A stretch of DNA of 64,000 nucleotides from assembly GCA_036825615.1 (NCBI GenBank), contig DAISXY010000005.1, positions 124,001-188,000 on the forward strand, in the 5' to 3' direction. Position 1 is the stretch's first letter. Each line of letters starts with the position of its first letter. The notes under the pieces were generated by a model. That model was not told the origin of the DNA. It did no database searches and worked only from the letters and a program-made list of their open reading frames with translations. Source of the stretch: JAICXG01 sp036825615. Lineage in GTDB: Bacteria > Verrucomicrobiota > Verrucomicrobiia > Chthoniobacterales > UBA10450. A program made the translations under genes and the position numbers. Below, in pieces: positions 57,787-64,000 of this stretch.

Positions 57787-60210
57787 GTGCAAACCGGCCG
57801 TTTCCCGAGCATCGCAACGAACTTCGTCCGCCTGATCGCACGCAAGTTCGCGCCCGCCCGCCTCCTTTTTGTCGGGAACGAGGCCAAAGCAATCAGCGCT
57901 CAGCCCGGGAACGAAAACATCGAGTGCACGAGTTGCGCCGGGCTCGCCGAGTTGGAGGCGCTCTCGGATAACACCCAGTTCCCCCAATTTGATCTCGCCA
58001 TTTGGTTTTATCCGGCCGAAATCGAATCCTCCCAGGACGAAACGATGCTCGACCGGGTGACGAGCCTTACTGGGAGTGTGATTTTGATTCCGGGCGCAGG
58101 CGCGAACGTCACGAAACGCCGGCCGCACCTGGTTCGTCTGCTCGCCGAGCGCGGATTTTTGCCTAACTATGACTCCGAGATCGTCGAGATTGAACCGGGC
58201 GCGGTCCATCTCAGCCGGAGAAAAGCGACTTCGCTCGAATCGGTTCTTCCCGAAGTTGAAACCGGGTTCGCGCGCCTCAACGTGCAACTGCGCGGACTCA
58301 ATCGCACCCTGCGCACCCGCATGGCCGAACTGGAAGCCGCCGACCGGCACATTGCCCGGCTGGAAGAAAAGGTCCTGAAACTGAAACAGGCCAAGCGCGA
58401 CCTGAAGCAGCTCAAAGCCGAGAAACAGGCGCTGCGGAAATCGCCCGAGCGCAAGATCGGCCAGGTAATTCTCGCTCCCTATCGGCTCCCGCAGCGTTTG
58501 ATTCGCGAGATCCGGAAACAGTTTGGACACGCCGGGCCGGCAAAGAATGGCCGAATCTCGCCTAACGAATATCAGCTCTGGCTCCAGAGCCGGCGCCCAA
58601 GCGCGGAGGCCCTGGAGGAGGCGCGCAAAACGTCGCGCGCCTTTGCCTACCGGCCGCTCATCAGCATCATCACGCCGGTTTTCAATACGCCCGCGAATTG
58701 GTTAGGCGAGGCGATCGACTCGGTCCTCGCGCAAGCGTATGAGAACTGGGAACTGATCCTGATCGATGACGGCTCGACTCTCCCCGAAACCCTGCAGCTC
58801 CTCGATGCCCTGCCCGAGCGGGATGCGCGCATTAAAATCGTCCGGCGCAACAACACCGGCGGGATTTCCGAGGCCTCCAATTCCGGACTCGAAGTCGCGC
58901 AGGGCGAATGGGTCGGCCTCTTTGACCACGATGATCTGCTCGAGCCGGACGCCTTGTTCGAAGTCGTGAGGCATCTCCAAACGAACCCGCAAACGGATTT
59001 GATTTTTTCCGATGAAGACAAGATCACCGAGGAGGGTTTGGCCGCGCCGCAGTTCAAACCCGACTGGTCCCCGGATTTTTTGCTTTCCTACAATTACCTC
59101 TGCCACTTCACCACCATCCGGCGCGAGATGGTGGAAAAAGCCGGCCGCTTTCGCCCTCAATTCGACGGGGCACAGGATTACGATCTCTTTCTTCGCGTGA
59201 CCGAAATGACCGATCGCATCCATCATCTGCCGCGGATTCTTTATCACTGGCGCCGGAGCGAGAGTTCGACCTCCGACAACATTCGGCGCAAACCGCAGGC
59301 GCTCGAGGCCGGGCGGCGCGCGGTCGAAGGCCATCTCCGGCGCCGTGGCGAACACGGCCACGTCACGGTCGACTGGCAGACCCACGCCTATTGGGTGAAA
59401 CGCGAGTTGCGCGAGCCGCGCCGCATCTCCATCATCATCGCGACCCGCGACCGGATCGATCTTCTCTCGCGTTGCATCGCCAGCATCACGAACAAAACGA
59501 GCTACCCCAACTACGAGATCATCGTCGTCGACAACGAGAGCAAATCGGATGAAGCGCGCGAATACTTCCGCAATTTCGAGCACCGGTTGTTGCACTTTCA
59601 GGGACCGTTCAACTTTTCCGCCCTGAACAATCTCGCGGTCGAGCAATCGACCAGCCCCTGGCTCCTCTTTCTCAATAACGATGTCGAAGTGATCGACAGC
59701 GATTGGCTCACGATCATGGCGGAGCATGTCCAACGTCCGGAGGTCGGCGCCGTCGGCGCGCGCCTGCTTTACCCTAACGACACCGTCCAGCATGCCGGGG
59801 TGATCCTGGGCGTGGGCGGAATTGCCGAGCATGCCTTCCGGCATTTCCCGGCCGATTCGCCCGGCGTTTGCCGGCAGTTGCAGGTCACCCGCAACTACAG
59901 CTCCGTCACAGGCGCCTGCCTCCTCACCCGGCGGGAAGTTTTCGAGCAGGTGGGCGGCTTTGACGAGGAGCGTCTGCCGGTCACCTTCAGCGATGTCGAT
60001 CTCTGCCTGAAAATGCGGCGCGCCGGTTACCTGATTGTTTACACCCCCTTTGCTCGCCTTTATCACCACGAGTCGGCAACCCGGCGCCGGAGCGTGGAAG
60101 CGCTCGAGACGGAAGTCATGCGCGAACGCTGGCCCGAATACCTCGAGCGAGATCCGTACTACAACCCGAACCTCTCGCGCGAGCGGGCCGATTTTTCGTT
60201 AGGCAAATAA
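57787..60210 (+). CDS. Large GT2 glycosyltransferase with two catalytic domains
   Basis: 807 residues from a GTG. Residues 1-140 look like a degenerate Rossmann/methyltransferase fold (ARLLFVGNEA, FDLAIWFYPAE) without a clear SAM loop. Residues about 160-225 are a coiled coil (LEEKVLKLKQAKRDLKQLKA). GT2 domain 1 (about 295-510) has SIITPVFNTP, LIDDGS and SDEDK. Domain 2 (about 545-790) has ISIIIATRDR, VDNESKSDEA, FLNNDVEVI and FSDVDLCLKMRRAGY. Such double GT-A proteins build surface polysaccharides. Divergent from the LpxL-WaaF gene. The cupin gene follows 2 bases later. Confidence 0.88.
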   Translation: MQTGRFPSIATNFVRLIARKFAPARLLFVGNEAKAISAQPGNENIECTSCAGLAELEALSDNTQFPQFDLAIWFYPAEIESSQDETMLDRVTSLTGSVILIPGAGANVTKRRPHLVRLLAERGFLPNYDSEIVEIEPGAVHLSRRKATSLESVLPEVETGFARLNVQLRGLNRTLRTRMAELEAADRHIARLEEKVLKLKQAKRDLKQLKAEKQALRKSPERKIGQVILAPYRLPQRLIREIRKQFGHAGPAKNGRISPNEYQLWLQSRRPSAEALEEARKTSRAFAYRPLISIITPVFNTPANWLGEAIDSVLAQAYENWELILIDDGSTLPETLQLLDALPERDARIKIVRRNNTGGISEASNSGLEVAQGEWVGLFDHDDLLEPDALFEVVRHLQTNPQTDLIFSDEDKITEEGLAAPQFKPDWSPDFLLSYNYLCHFTTIRREMVEKAGRFRPQFDGAQDYDLFLRVTEMTDRIHHLPRILYHWRRSESSTSDNIRRKPQALEAGRRAVEGHLRRRGEHGHVTVDWQTHAYWVKRELREPRRISIIIATRDRIDLLSRCIASITNKTSYPNYEIIVVDNESKSDEAREYFRNFEHRLLHFQGPFNFSALNNLAVEQSTSPWLLFLNNDVEVIDSDWLTIMAEHVQRPEVGAVGARLLYPNDTVQHAGVILGVGGIAEHAFRHFPADSPGVCRQLQVTRNYSSVTGACLLTRREVFEQVGGFDEERLPVTFSDVDLCLKMRRAGYLIVYTPFARLYHHESATRRRSVEALETEVMRERWPEYLERDPYYNPNLSRERADFSLGK

Positions 60211-60212
60211 CC

Positions 60213-60953
60213 ATGGATCGAACAAGCGACCGCTGGCACGGTCTGACGAACGAAGCGCGCCAGGCGCTGGTGCAACGCGATTATTCGACTGATTCGATCG
60301 CGCAACGGCTGGCTGCGGCCGGCCTCGACGCCGGAGAATTGATTCGTGCTGACCGGAGCGCTCCCGAGCTGACGCAGTCCTGGATTCCCGGCGTGGAAGT
60401 TTTTCCCCGGACGATTCATTCGCAGCGGCATCGCGGAATGTTCGGGGAGTTTGCCCGCCGCGATGAAGGCCCGCTCGCGCGGATCGGTCTCTGGCCGCGA
60501 CAATGGTCGGCGGCGCGGATGTTCGCCCAAACGGCCAAAGGTTTTCACATTCACCCCCCGAGCATCCCGGCGGGTAACGCGCCGGACGAGTGGTTCCAGC
60601 GCCTCTTCCTTACCGAGCCGGAGAATTTTTCGCTCCGCCGCTACGACGAAGAACAATGGGACGTGATGTTTTTCCTGCAAGGCCGGGCCGAGATGATCCT
60701 GCACGAAGCCCGGGCTGGCCTGCCGCCTCGCACGATGCGGTTTTTTATCGAGGGCGACAACCATCGCGGGCCGAACAATGCCGCCGTGGTGATTCCGCCA
60801 GGTGTCGCGCATGCCATTCGGGTCGAAGGGTCGGAAGACCTGATCATGGTTTACGGCACGAGCACAAGCTTTGCGCCCGAGTTCGAAGGCCGGATTGCAA
60901 GCGAGATCGAAACCTCCGAGCTACCCGCGTCGTGGCAGAAATTTCTCCTGTAG
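60213..60953 (+). CDS. Cupin-fold sugar epimerase-like protein
   Basis: 246 residues. The C-terminal 150 residues have the RmlC-like jelly roll: GFHIHPPSIPAGN, FFLQGRAEMILHEA, and VVIPPGVAHAIRVEGSEDLIMVYGTS. It resembles dTDP-4-dehydrorhamnose 3,5-epimerases in order of strands, but the catalytic His-Asp dyad is not certain. About 60 N-terminal residues are helical and unlike RmlC. It lies between the GT2 and methyltransferase genes, so it probably supplies or modifies a deoxysugar. Its stop lies in the left arm of an inverted repeat. Confidence 0.7.
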   Translation: MDRTSDRWHGLTNEARQALVQRDYSTDSIAQRLAAAGLDAGELIRADRSAPELTQSWIPGVEVFPRTIHSQRHRGMFGEFARRDEGPLARIGLWPRQWSAARMFAQTAKGFHIHPPSIPAGNAPDEWFQRLFLTEPENFSLRRYDEEQWDVMFFLQGRAEMILHEARAGLPPRTMRFFIEGDNHRGPNNAAVVIPPGVAHAIRVEGSEDLIMVYGTSTSFAPEFEGRIASEIETSELPASWQKFLL

Positions 60954-61023
60954 CGACGGTCTGTGACCGCCGAGCGATCGGAATTTCAACCCACGGGTCC
61001 GGCGGTCACAGACCACCGCTACA
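60949..61023. repeat. Near-perfect 24-bp inverted repeat over the cupin gene stop
   Basis: TGTAGCGACGGTCTGTGACC on the left and GGTCACAGACCACCGCTACA on the right pair over about 22 of 24 positions, with 27 bases between. The TAG stop of the cupin gene is within the left arm. No other copy in this window, but the design suggests a genome-wide repeat. Confidence 0.65.
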
Positions 61024-61032
61024 AGAAGGGAA

Positions 61033-61755
61033 ATGAAACGCCGGTTCGATTCCGCCGACCCGGAGTGGATGGATCGGCCGCAGCCCGTCTCGGACGAATT
61101 GGCTGCCGACCTGCGCAACCTGCGTGCGCTCAATCGCTACTTCGGGAGCTATCGCCTCATCCGACATTTTCTCCGGCGCTGGATTCGGCCTGACGACAAT
61201 CTTCGGGTGCTCGATCTCGCCACCGGCTCGGGCGACATTCCGCGCCTGATTGCGCAGTTTGCGCGTGGAATCGGCGCCGGTCTAACGATCGATGCGGTTG
61301 ATTTTCAACCGGCCACGCTCGAAGTCGCGCGCCAGCTCAGTGCCGGGGTCCCGGAGATCCGTTACCACTGCGCCGACATTGCCGGATTCGGGGAGAAACA
61401 TGGCTACGATATCGTCTTCTTCTCTCTTGCCCTGCATCACTTCGCCGCCGAGGACGCGATCCATTTGCTGGCACGTTGTCGCGAGCTTTCCCGCGGCAAA
61501 GTGCTTGTCGCCGATCTCCGGCGCAGCCGGCTTGCCAAACTCGGGATCGAACTGCTCACCACCGTCGCGTTTCGTGAGCCGATGACGCGGCATGATGCCC
61601 GCGTCTCGATCGAGCGGGCCTTTTCCTTTTCCGAGTTGCGCCAGCTCGCTCTCGCCGCCGGTTGGCGCAACTTCGGCCAGCGGCGCTTTCTTTTCGCCCG
61701 CCAGGCGATTTGGCTGGAGGATTCCGCCGCTTCTCCTGCTAAGGTTGGCCCATGA
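61033..61755 (+). CDS. Class I SAM-dependent methyltransferase
   Basis: 240 residues. SAM motif I VLDLATGSGDIPRLIAQFA (near 58-76), the acidic motif II DAVDFQPATLEVARQL, and IVFFSLALHHFAAEDA for motif III/post-I. It has the short N-terminal MDRP...LNRYFGSYRLIRHFL seen in small-molecule methyltransferases of soil bacteria. It overlaps the oxidoreductase gene (ATGA). Good ribosome-binding site AGAAGGG. Substrate unknown. Confidence 0.87.
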   Translation: MKRRFDSADPEWMDRPQPVSDELAADLRNLRALNRYFGSYRLIRHFLRRWIRPDDNLRVLDLATGSGDIPRLIAQFARGIGAGLTIDAVDFQPATLEVARQLSAGVPEIRYHCADIAGFGEKHGYDIVFFSLALHHFAAEDAIHLLARCRELSRGKVLVADLRRSRLAKLGIELLTTVAFREPMTRHDARVSIERAFSFSELRQLALAAGWRNFGQRRFLFARQAIWLEDSAASPAKVGP

Positions 61756-62636
61756 ACATCGCATTCGTCGGAGTTGGCCGGATGGGCGCAAACATGGCGC
61801 GCCGCCTGAAGGACGAGGGATTTCACATCACGGCGCTTTACGACACCAACCGCGCGGCCGCGACCAGCCTCGCCCAGGAGCTGGGCAGCTTCGCCAGCCA
61901 GTCGTTAGGCGAAGTCACCGCCGCGGCCGATATCATCATCACGGTCGTCTCCGATGATGCGGCGATGCGCCAGATTTTTTCCGCGCCCGACGATAACCTG
62001 CTCGTCAATGCGCAAGGCAAACTGTTCATCAATTGCGCCACGATCACACCCGAAGTGCACCTCGAGGTCGAAGGCCTGGCGCAGAAAGCGGGAGCGCAAA
62101 CTCTCGAAGCCTGCATGGCTTCGAGCATCACCCAGGCGCGGGATGGTTCGCTTTATCTGATGTGCGGGGGCGAGAAATCGGCTTTCGATCGCGCCGAGCC
62201 GATCCTGAAATCGTTAGGCAAAACCATTCGCTACATCGGCAAAGCGGGCCAGGCCGCGAAGGTAAAAGCGCTCGTCAATATGGTGATGAACATCAACACC
62301 GCCGGACTTGCCGAAGGCCTGGGGCTCGGTGACGCGCTCGGGCTTGATCTCACGATGTTGCGCGAAGTTTTCGCCGAGACCGGCGCCGGCTCACGCGTTT
62401 TGCAGACCGATGGCGAAGACATGCAAAACCGCGACCACGCCTGCTTCTTTTCCGCCGCCCACGCCGCCAAGGACAGCGGCATCGCCCTTCATCTCGCCGA
62501 ACTGGCCGGGCTCGAACTCCCGCTCGCACGCGCGACCAAGGTGCAATATGACCGGATGGTGAAGCAAGGCCTTGGTGAACTCGACAAATCCGGCATCGCC
62601 GAGCTGACCTTCAAGAGCCGCCGCGCCGGAAGTTAG
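61752..62636 (+). CDS. NAD(P)-dependent oxidoreductase, beta-hydroxyacid dehydrogenase family
   Basis: 294 residues. IAFVGVGRMGANMARRL at the N-terminus is the Rossmann loop. The substrate-site signature is seen as GSLYLMCGGEK, and the catalytic Lys region is GKAGQAAKVKALVNMVM. That resembles 3-hydroxyisobutyrate, tartronate-semialdehyde or glyoxylate reductases. It could reduce glyoxylate, linking to the aceBAK operon, but that is speculation. Two TCGTTAGGC words (61903, 62212) encode Ser-Leu-Gly. Confidence 0.88.
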   Translation: MNIAFVGVGRMGANMARRLKDEGFHITALYDTNRAAATSLAQELGSFASQSLGEVTAAADIIITVVSDDAAMRQIFSAPDDNLLVNAQGKLFINCATITPEVHLEVEGLAQKAGAQTLEACMASSITQARDGSLYLMCGGEKSAFDRAEPILKSLGKTIRYIGKAGQAAKVKALVNMVMNINTAGLAEGLGLGDALGLDLTMLREVFAETGAGSRVLQTDGEDMQNRDHACFFSAAHAAKDSGIALHLAELAGLELPLARATKVQYDRMVKQGLGELDKSGIAELTFKSRRAGS

Positions 62637-62656
62637 GAATCTTGCCTAACCTGGGG

Positions 62657-62675
62657 GACAGGCTTGCAGCCTGTC
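62657..62675. terminator. Hairpin between convergent genes
   Basis: GACAGGCT-TGC-AGCCTGTC forms an 8-bp stem with a 3-nt loop in the 60-base gap between the dehydrogenase and the Sco-like gene. There is no U-run on either side, so termination is unproven; a dispersed hairpin element is the other possibility. Confidence 0.4.
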
Positions 62676-62696
62676 GGGTTAATCGCGCACTGCCGA

Positions 62697-63596
62697 TCAA
62701 AGCTTGCGAATCTCGGCAATCACTTCTTCCGGCGTCCAGGCGTTCCCTCGCCAGATCTTCACGATCTTCCCCTCGGGACTGATCAAGGCCGTCGCCAGGC
62801 CGTGTGAGATTGTCCCGCCTTCGTTCTGACGATAAACCGAGAATGCCCGAGTCAAGGCGTCGATTTGGTGCGGATCGCCCGTCGCCAGGCTCCACACCTT
62901 CGGATCCTGGTTCGCGTGCGCGCCGTAGTCTTTTAGGATCTGCGGTGTATCGAAAGCCGGATCGAGCGTGACGCCAAGTAACTGCGTTTTCGCAACCACC
63001 CCGTTGTCCGCTTTAATCAGGCCTTGCAGCTCGGAAAAATCGCTTGTTATGCGCGGACAAAAATTGGGCATCGGGCAGCGGGTGAAAATAAATGTCAGCA
63101 CCAGCGGGCGACCGCGAAATGTTTCCGCGCTGACAGATCTTTTGTCCTGATCCGTTAGCGAAAAGGCCGGGATCAAATCGCCTTCCTTAAGACGGGCCGA
63201 CGGTTTGCCGAGCGTAGCTTCCGGTTTCGGTTCGGGAAGCTTGACCTCGGCGCGCGGGATCTTCTTGATCTGGTCAATCCAGGAGTCGTTCGGCGTCACC
63301 GTCAGGCGAAAAGAGAGTGCGTCGCCAACCCTTAGGCCGGCGATTTCTTTCTCATTGCGGGCTGTGAAGGGCATCGTCATCGAGGGCATGAAGCCGGGGA
63401 TATCTTCGTGCTCGATCGCGATCGTGCGGTGATCCGGCGGCAAACCTTGAACCACCCCGCGAACCTCAAATTGAAGCGGCTTGTTTGTCTCTTTGCCGCA
63501 GCCGCCCGCAAGCAGGAGCGCGCAAACCAGCAGTCGAACCGCGGTTCCGGCGGCAAATCGCGGAGCTTTCCCCAAGCCACAAACAATCGTTCTCAT
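62697..63596 (-). CDS. Lipoprotein with CusF-like and Sco-like copper domains
   Basis: 299 residues. A lipobox ends LLAGGC (Cys33). Residues about 42-112 resemble CusF-type copper-binding domains (VRGVVQGLPPDHRTIAIEHEDIPGFMPSMTMPF, with the His/Met/Trp-type set). Residues about 135-297 are Sco1/SenC: FSLTDQDKRSVSAETFRGRPLVLTFIFTRCPMP, and His265. The Cys pair is CPMPNFC (174, 180), spaced Cys-x5-Cys rather than the usual Cys-x3-Cys. Sco proteins load copper into cytochrome oxidase or other cuproenzymes. Divergent from azurin. Confidence 0.88.
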   Translation of the reverse strand: MRTIVCGLGKAPRFAAGTAVRLLVCALLLAGGCGKETNKPLQFEVRGVVQGLPPDHRTIAIEHEDIPGFMPSMTMPFTARNEKEIAGLRVGDALSFRLTVTPNDSWIDQIKKIPRAEVKLPEPKPEATLGKPSARLKEGDLIPAFSLTDQDKRSVSAETFRGRPLVLTFIFTRCPMPNFCPRITSDFSELQGLIKADNGVVAKTQLLGVTLDPAFDTPQILKDYGAHANQDPKVWSLATGDPHQIDALTRAFSVYRQNEGGTISHGLATALISPEGKIVKIWRGNAWTPEEVIAEIRKL

Positions 63597-63620
63597 GCAG
63601 GAAAAAAATCAGAGTAAAAC

Positions 63621-63634
63621 TTGATCTGGGTCAA
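63621..63634. promoter_or_regulatory. FNR/DNR-type operator between sco-like gene and azurin
   Basis: TTGATCTGGGTCAA matches TTGAT-N4-ATCAA except one base. It sits 24 bases upstream of the Sco-like ATG and 34 bases before azurin. CRP/FNR-family regulators use such sites in low-oxygen and denitrification control, which would suit azurin as electron donor. Inference from motif and place. Confidence 0.55.
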
Positions 63635-63668
63635 GACCGCGATATCGCGTTTCCAGCAAACTACACCT

Positions 63669-64000
63669 ATGAGAAAGTTATTCCGATCACCAAGTCCAAC
63701 CCTCGCCCTTGCCTGTGTGGCTCTTCTTTTCGCCGGCTTCGGCTGCGCCAAGAAGCCGGCCGGACCGCCCAAGGAGGTAAAGATCACAGCGAACGATAAG
63801 ATGAAATTCGACCTGACGGCGTTCGAAGTAAAGCCCGGGCAGCAGGTCACGGTCACGCTGACAAATGTCGGCACCTCACCGAAGGCTTCGATGGGACACA
63901 ACTTCATTCTCCTTAAACAAAACACCAACGTGCAGCGATTCCTCGACGAAGGTTCGATGCACGCCGCCCAGGACTACATCGCGCCGGAGTTCGCCAACAG
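63669..64000 (+). CDS. Azurin (5' part, runs past the window end)
   Basis: At least 110 residues from the ATG at 63669. A hydrophobic signal ends near GFGC (Cys26), perhaps a lipoprotein site although the lipobox is atypical. The mature part starts EVKITANDKMKFDLTAFEVKPGQQVTVTLTN and has SMGHNFIL with a likely copper His at 77, then QDYIAPEFAN. This is the azurin pattern; the Cys-His-Met ligands lie beyond the window. Periplasmic electron carrier, often to nitrite reductase or oxidase. It shares the FNR-type box with the divergent Sco-like gene. Confidence 0.85.
   Translation, partial: MRKLFRSPSPTLALACVALLFAGFGCAKKPAGPPKEVKITANDKMKFDLTAFEVKPGQQVTVTLTNVGTSPKASMGHNFILLKQNTNVQRFLDEGSMHAAQDYIAPEFAN

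Larger units (their letters stand above)
1571..62219. repeat. Dispersed short word TCGTTAGGC (41 CGTTAGGC cores)
   Basis: Cores CGTTAGGC or its complement start at 1571, 3085, 4516, 6658, 10548, 10641, 11757, 13384, 13960, 14572, 15141, 15193, 15882, 17278, 19619, 20642, 21077, 21518, 23690, 24275, 24608, 25450, 26917, 27976, 30883, 31629, 36421, 37635, 43262, 44195, 45695, 52603, 55940, 56346, 56589, 56774, 56945, 58560, 60197, 61903 and 62212. All but 31629 and 37635 extend to TCGTTAGGC. Counted by eye, so a few may be missed. About ten more GTTAGGC sites carry another base before the G (for example 5022, 30679, 46913). Copies fall in both orientations, in coding and non-coding DNA. Confidence 0.85.

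Noticed and set aside
1..64000. GCGATCGC (HIP1-like) octamer seen several times
   Set aside because: I noted about ten by eye (for example near 1381, 9604, 24406, 50133). This is only a few-fold above what GC-rich composition predicts and I did not count it fully, so it is not claimed as a signal.
1..64000. tRNA, rRNA, CRISPR array, integrase, or insertion sequence
   Set aside because: I looked for T-loop words, DDE or tyrosine-recombinase ORFs and direct-repeat arrays and found none that I could support.

Overview
The window is GC-rich bacterial chromosome from a Gram-negative, DAP-type peptidoglycan organism, most probably a Verrucomicrobiota bacterium of the Chthoniobacterales/Spartobacteria type. 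This is inferred from the MurC-MurB fusion, the many secreted FG-GAP, LVIVD and kelch proteins, the exported oxidoreductase, and LPS and TonB genes next to a full division/cell-wall operon. No rRNA, tRNA or CRISPR array was seen, so the assignment rests on gene content.

Layout. 1-141: tail of a secreted protein with two hairpin terminators. 329-5020 (minus): a complete aceB-aceA-aceK glyoxylate-shunt operon. 5.1-10.0 kb: small accessory genes (DoxX-like membrane protein, secreted M20 amidohydrolase, seven-bladed LVIVD protein, DUF3303, DUF2975/XRE pair). 10.3-30.1 kb (minus): one unbroken mra/dcw operon, mraZ-rsmH-ftsL-ftsI-murE-murF-mraY-murD-lysM gene-ftsW-murG-murCB-ddl-ftsQ-ftsA-ftsZ, preceded by four 10-bp-spaced MraZ-type boxes over a sigma70-like promoter. 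31-34.3 kb (plus): exbB-exbD-tonB-zinc ribbon-guaB3-like genes, then fabF. 35.6-44.1 kb: a duplicating and decaying family of FG-GAP beta-propeller genes (two intact, one truncated, two frameshifted remnants) with DUF2905 and kelch genes among them. 44.2-49.2 kb: UDG, ThuA-like, exported NAD-dependent epimerase, dockerin-type secreted protein. 49.4-54.1 kb (plus): translation genes rsmI-rplU-rpmA-adk-zinc ribbon-fmt-pyrH-frr. 54.1-62.6 kb: a DUF4157 plus M6-like double-metalloprotease protein and a surface-glycan locus with an LpxL-WaaF fusion and a two-domain GT2. 62.7-64.0 kb: divergent copper genes (CusF-Sco fusion, azurin) around an FNR-type box.

The signal that gene annotation does not explain is a short DNA word, TCGTTAGGC. 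I counted 41 copies of its core CGTTAGGC on the two strands, 39 of them extending to the 9-mer. It occurs in both orientations relative to genes, in several reading frames, in non-coding DNA, and as the stop codon of two genes. It thins out or vanishes over the FG-GAP region and over 45.7-52.6 kb. This looks like a DNA-level signal (uptake-sequence-like, recombination-like or modification-related). A second layer is a family of long palindromic elements (arms GTCATCC.GAGC ... GGATCCC): six sit inside the dcw operon, one of them in frame within murE, and others border the start signals of murG and ftsW.
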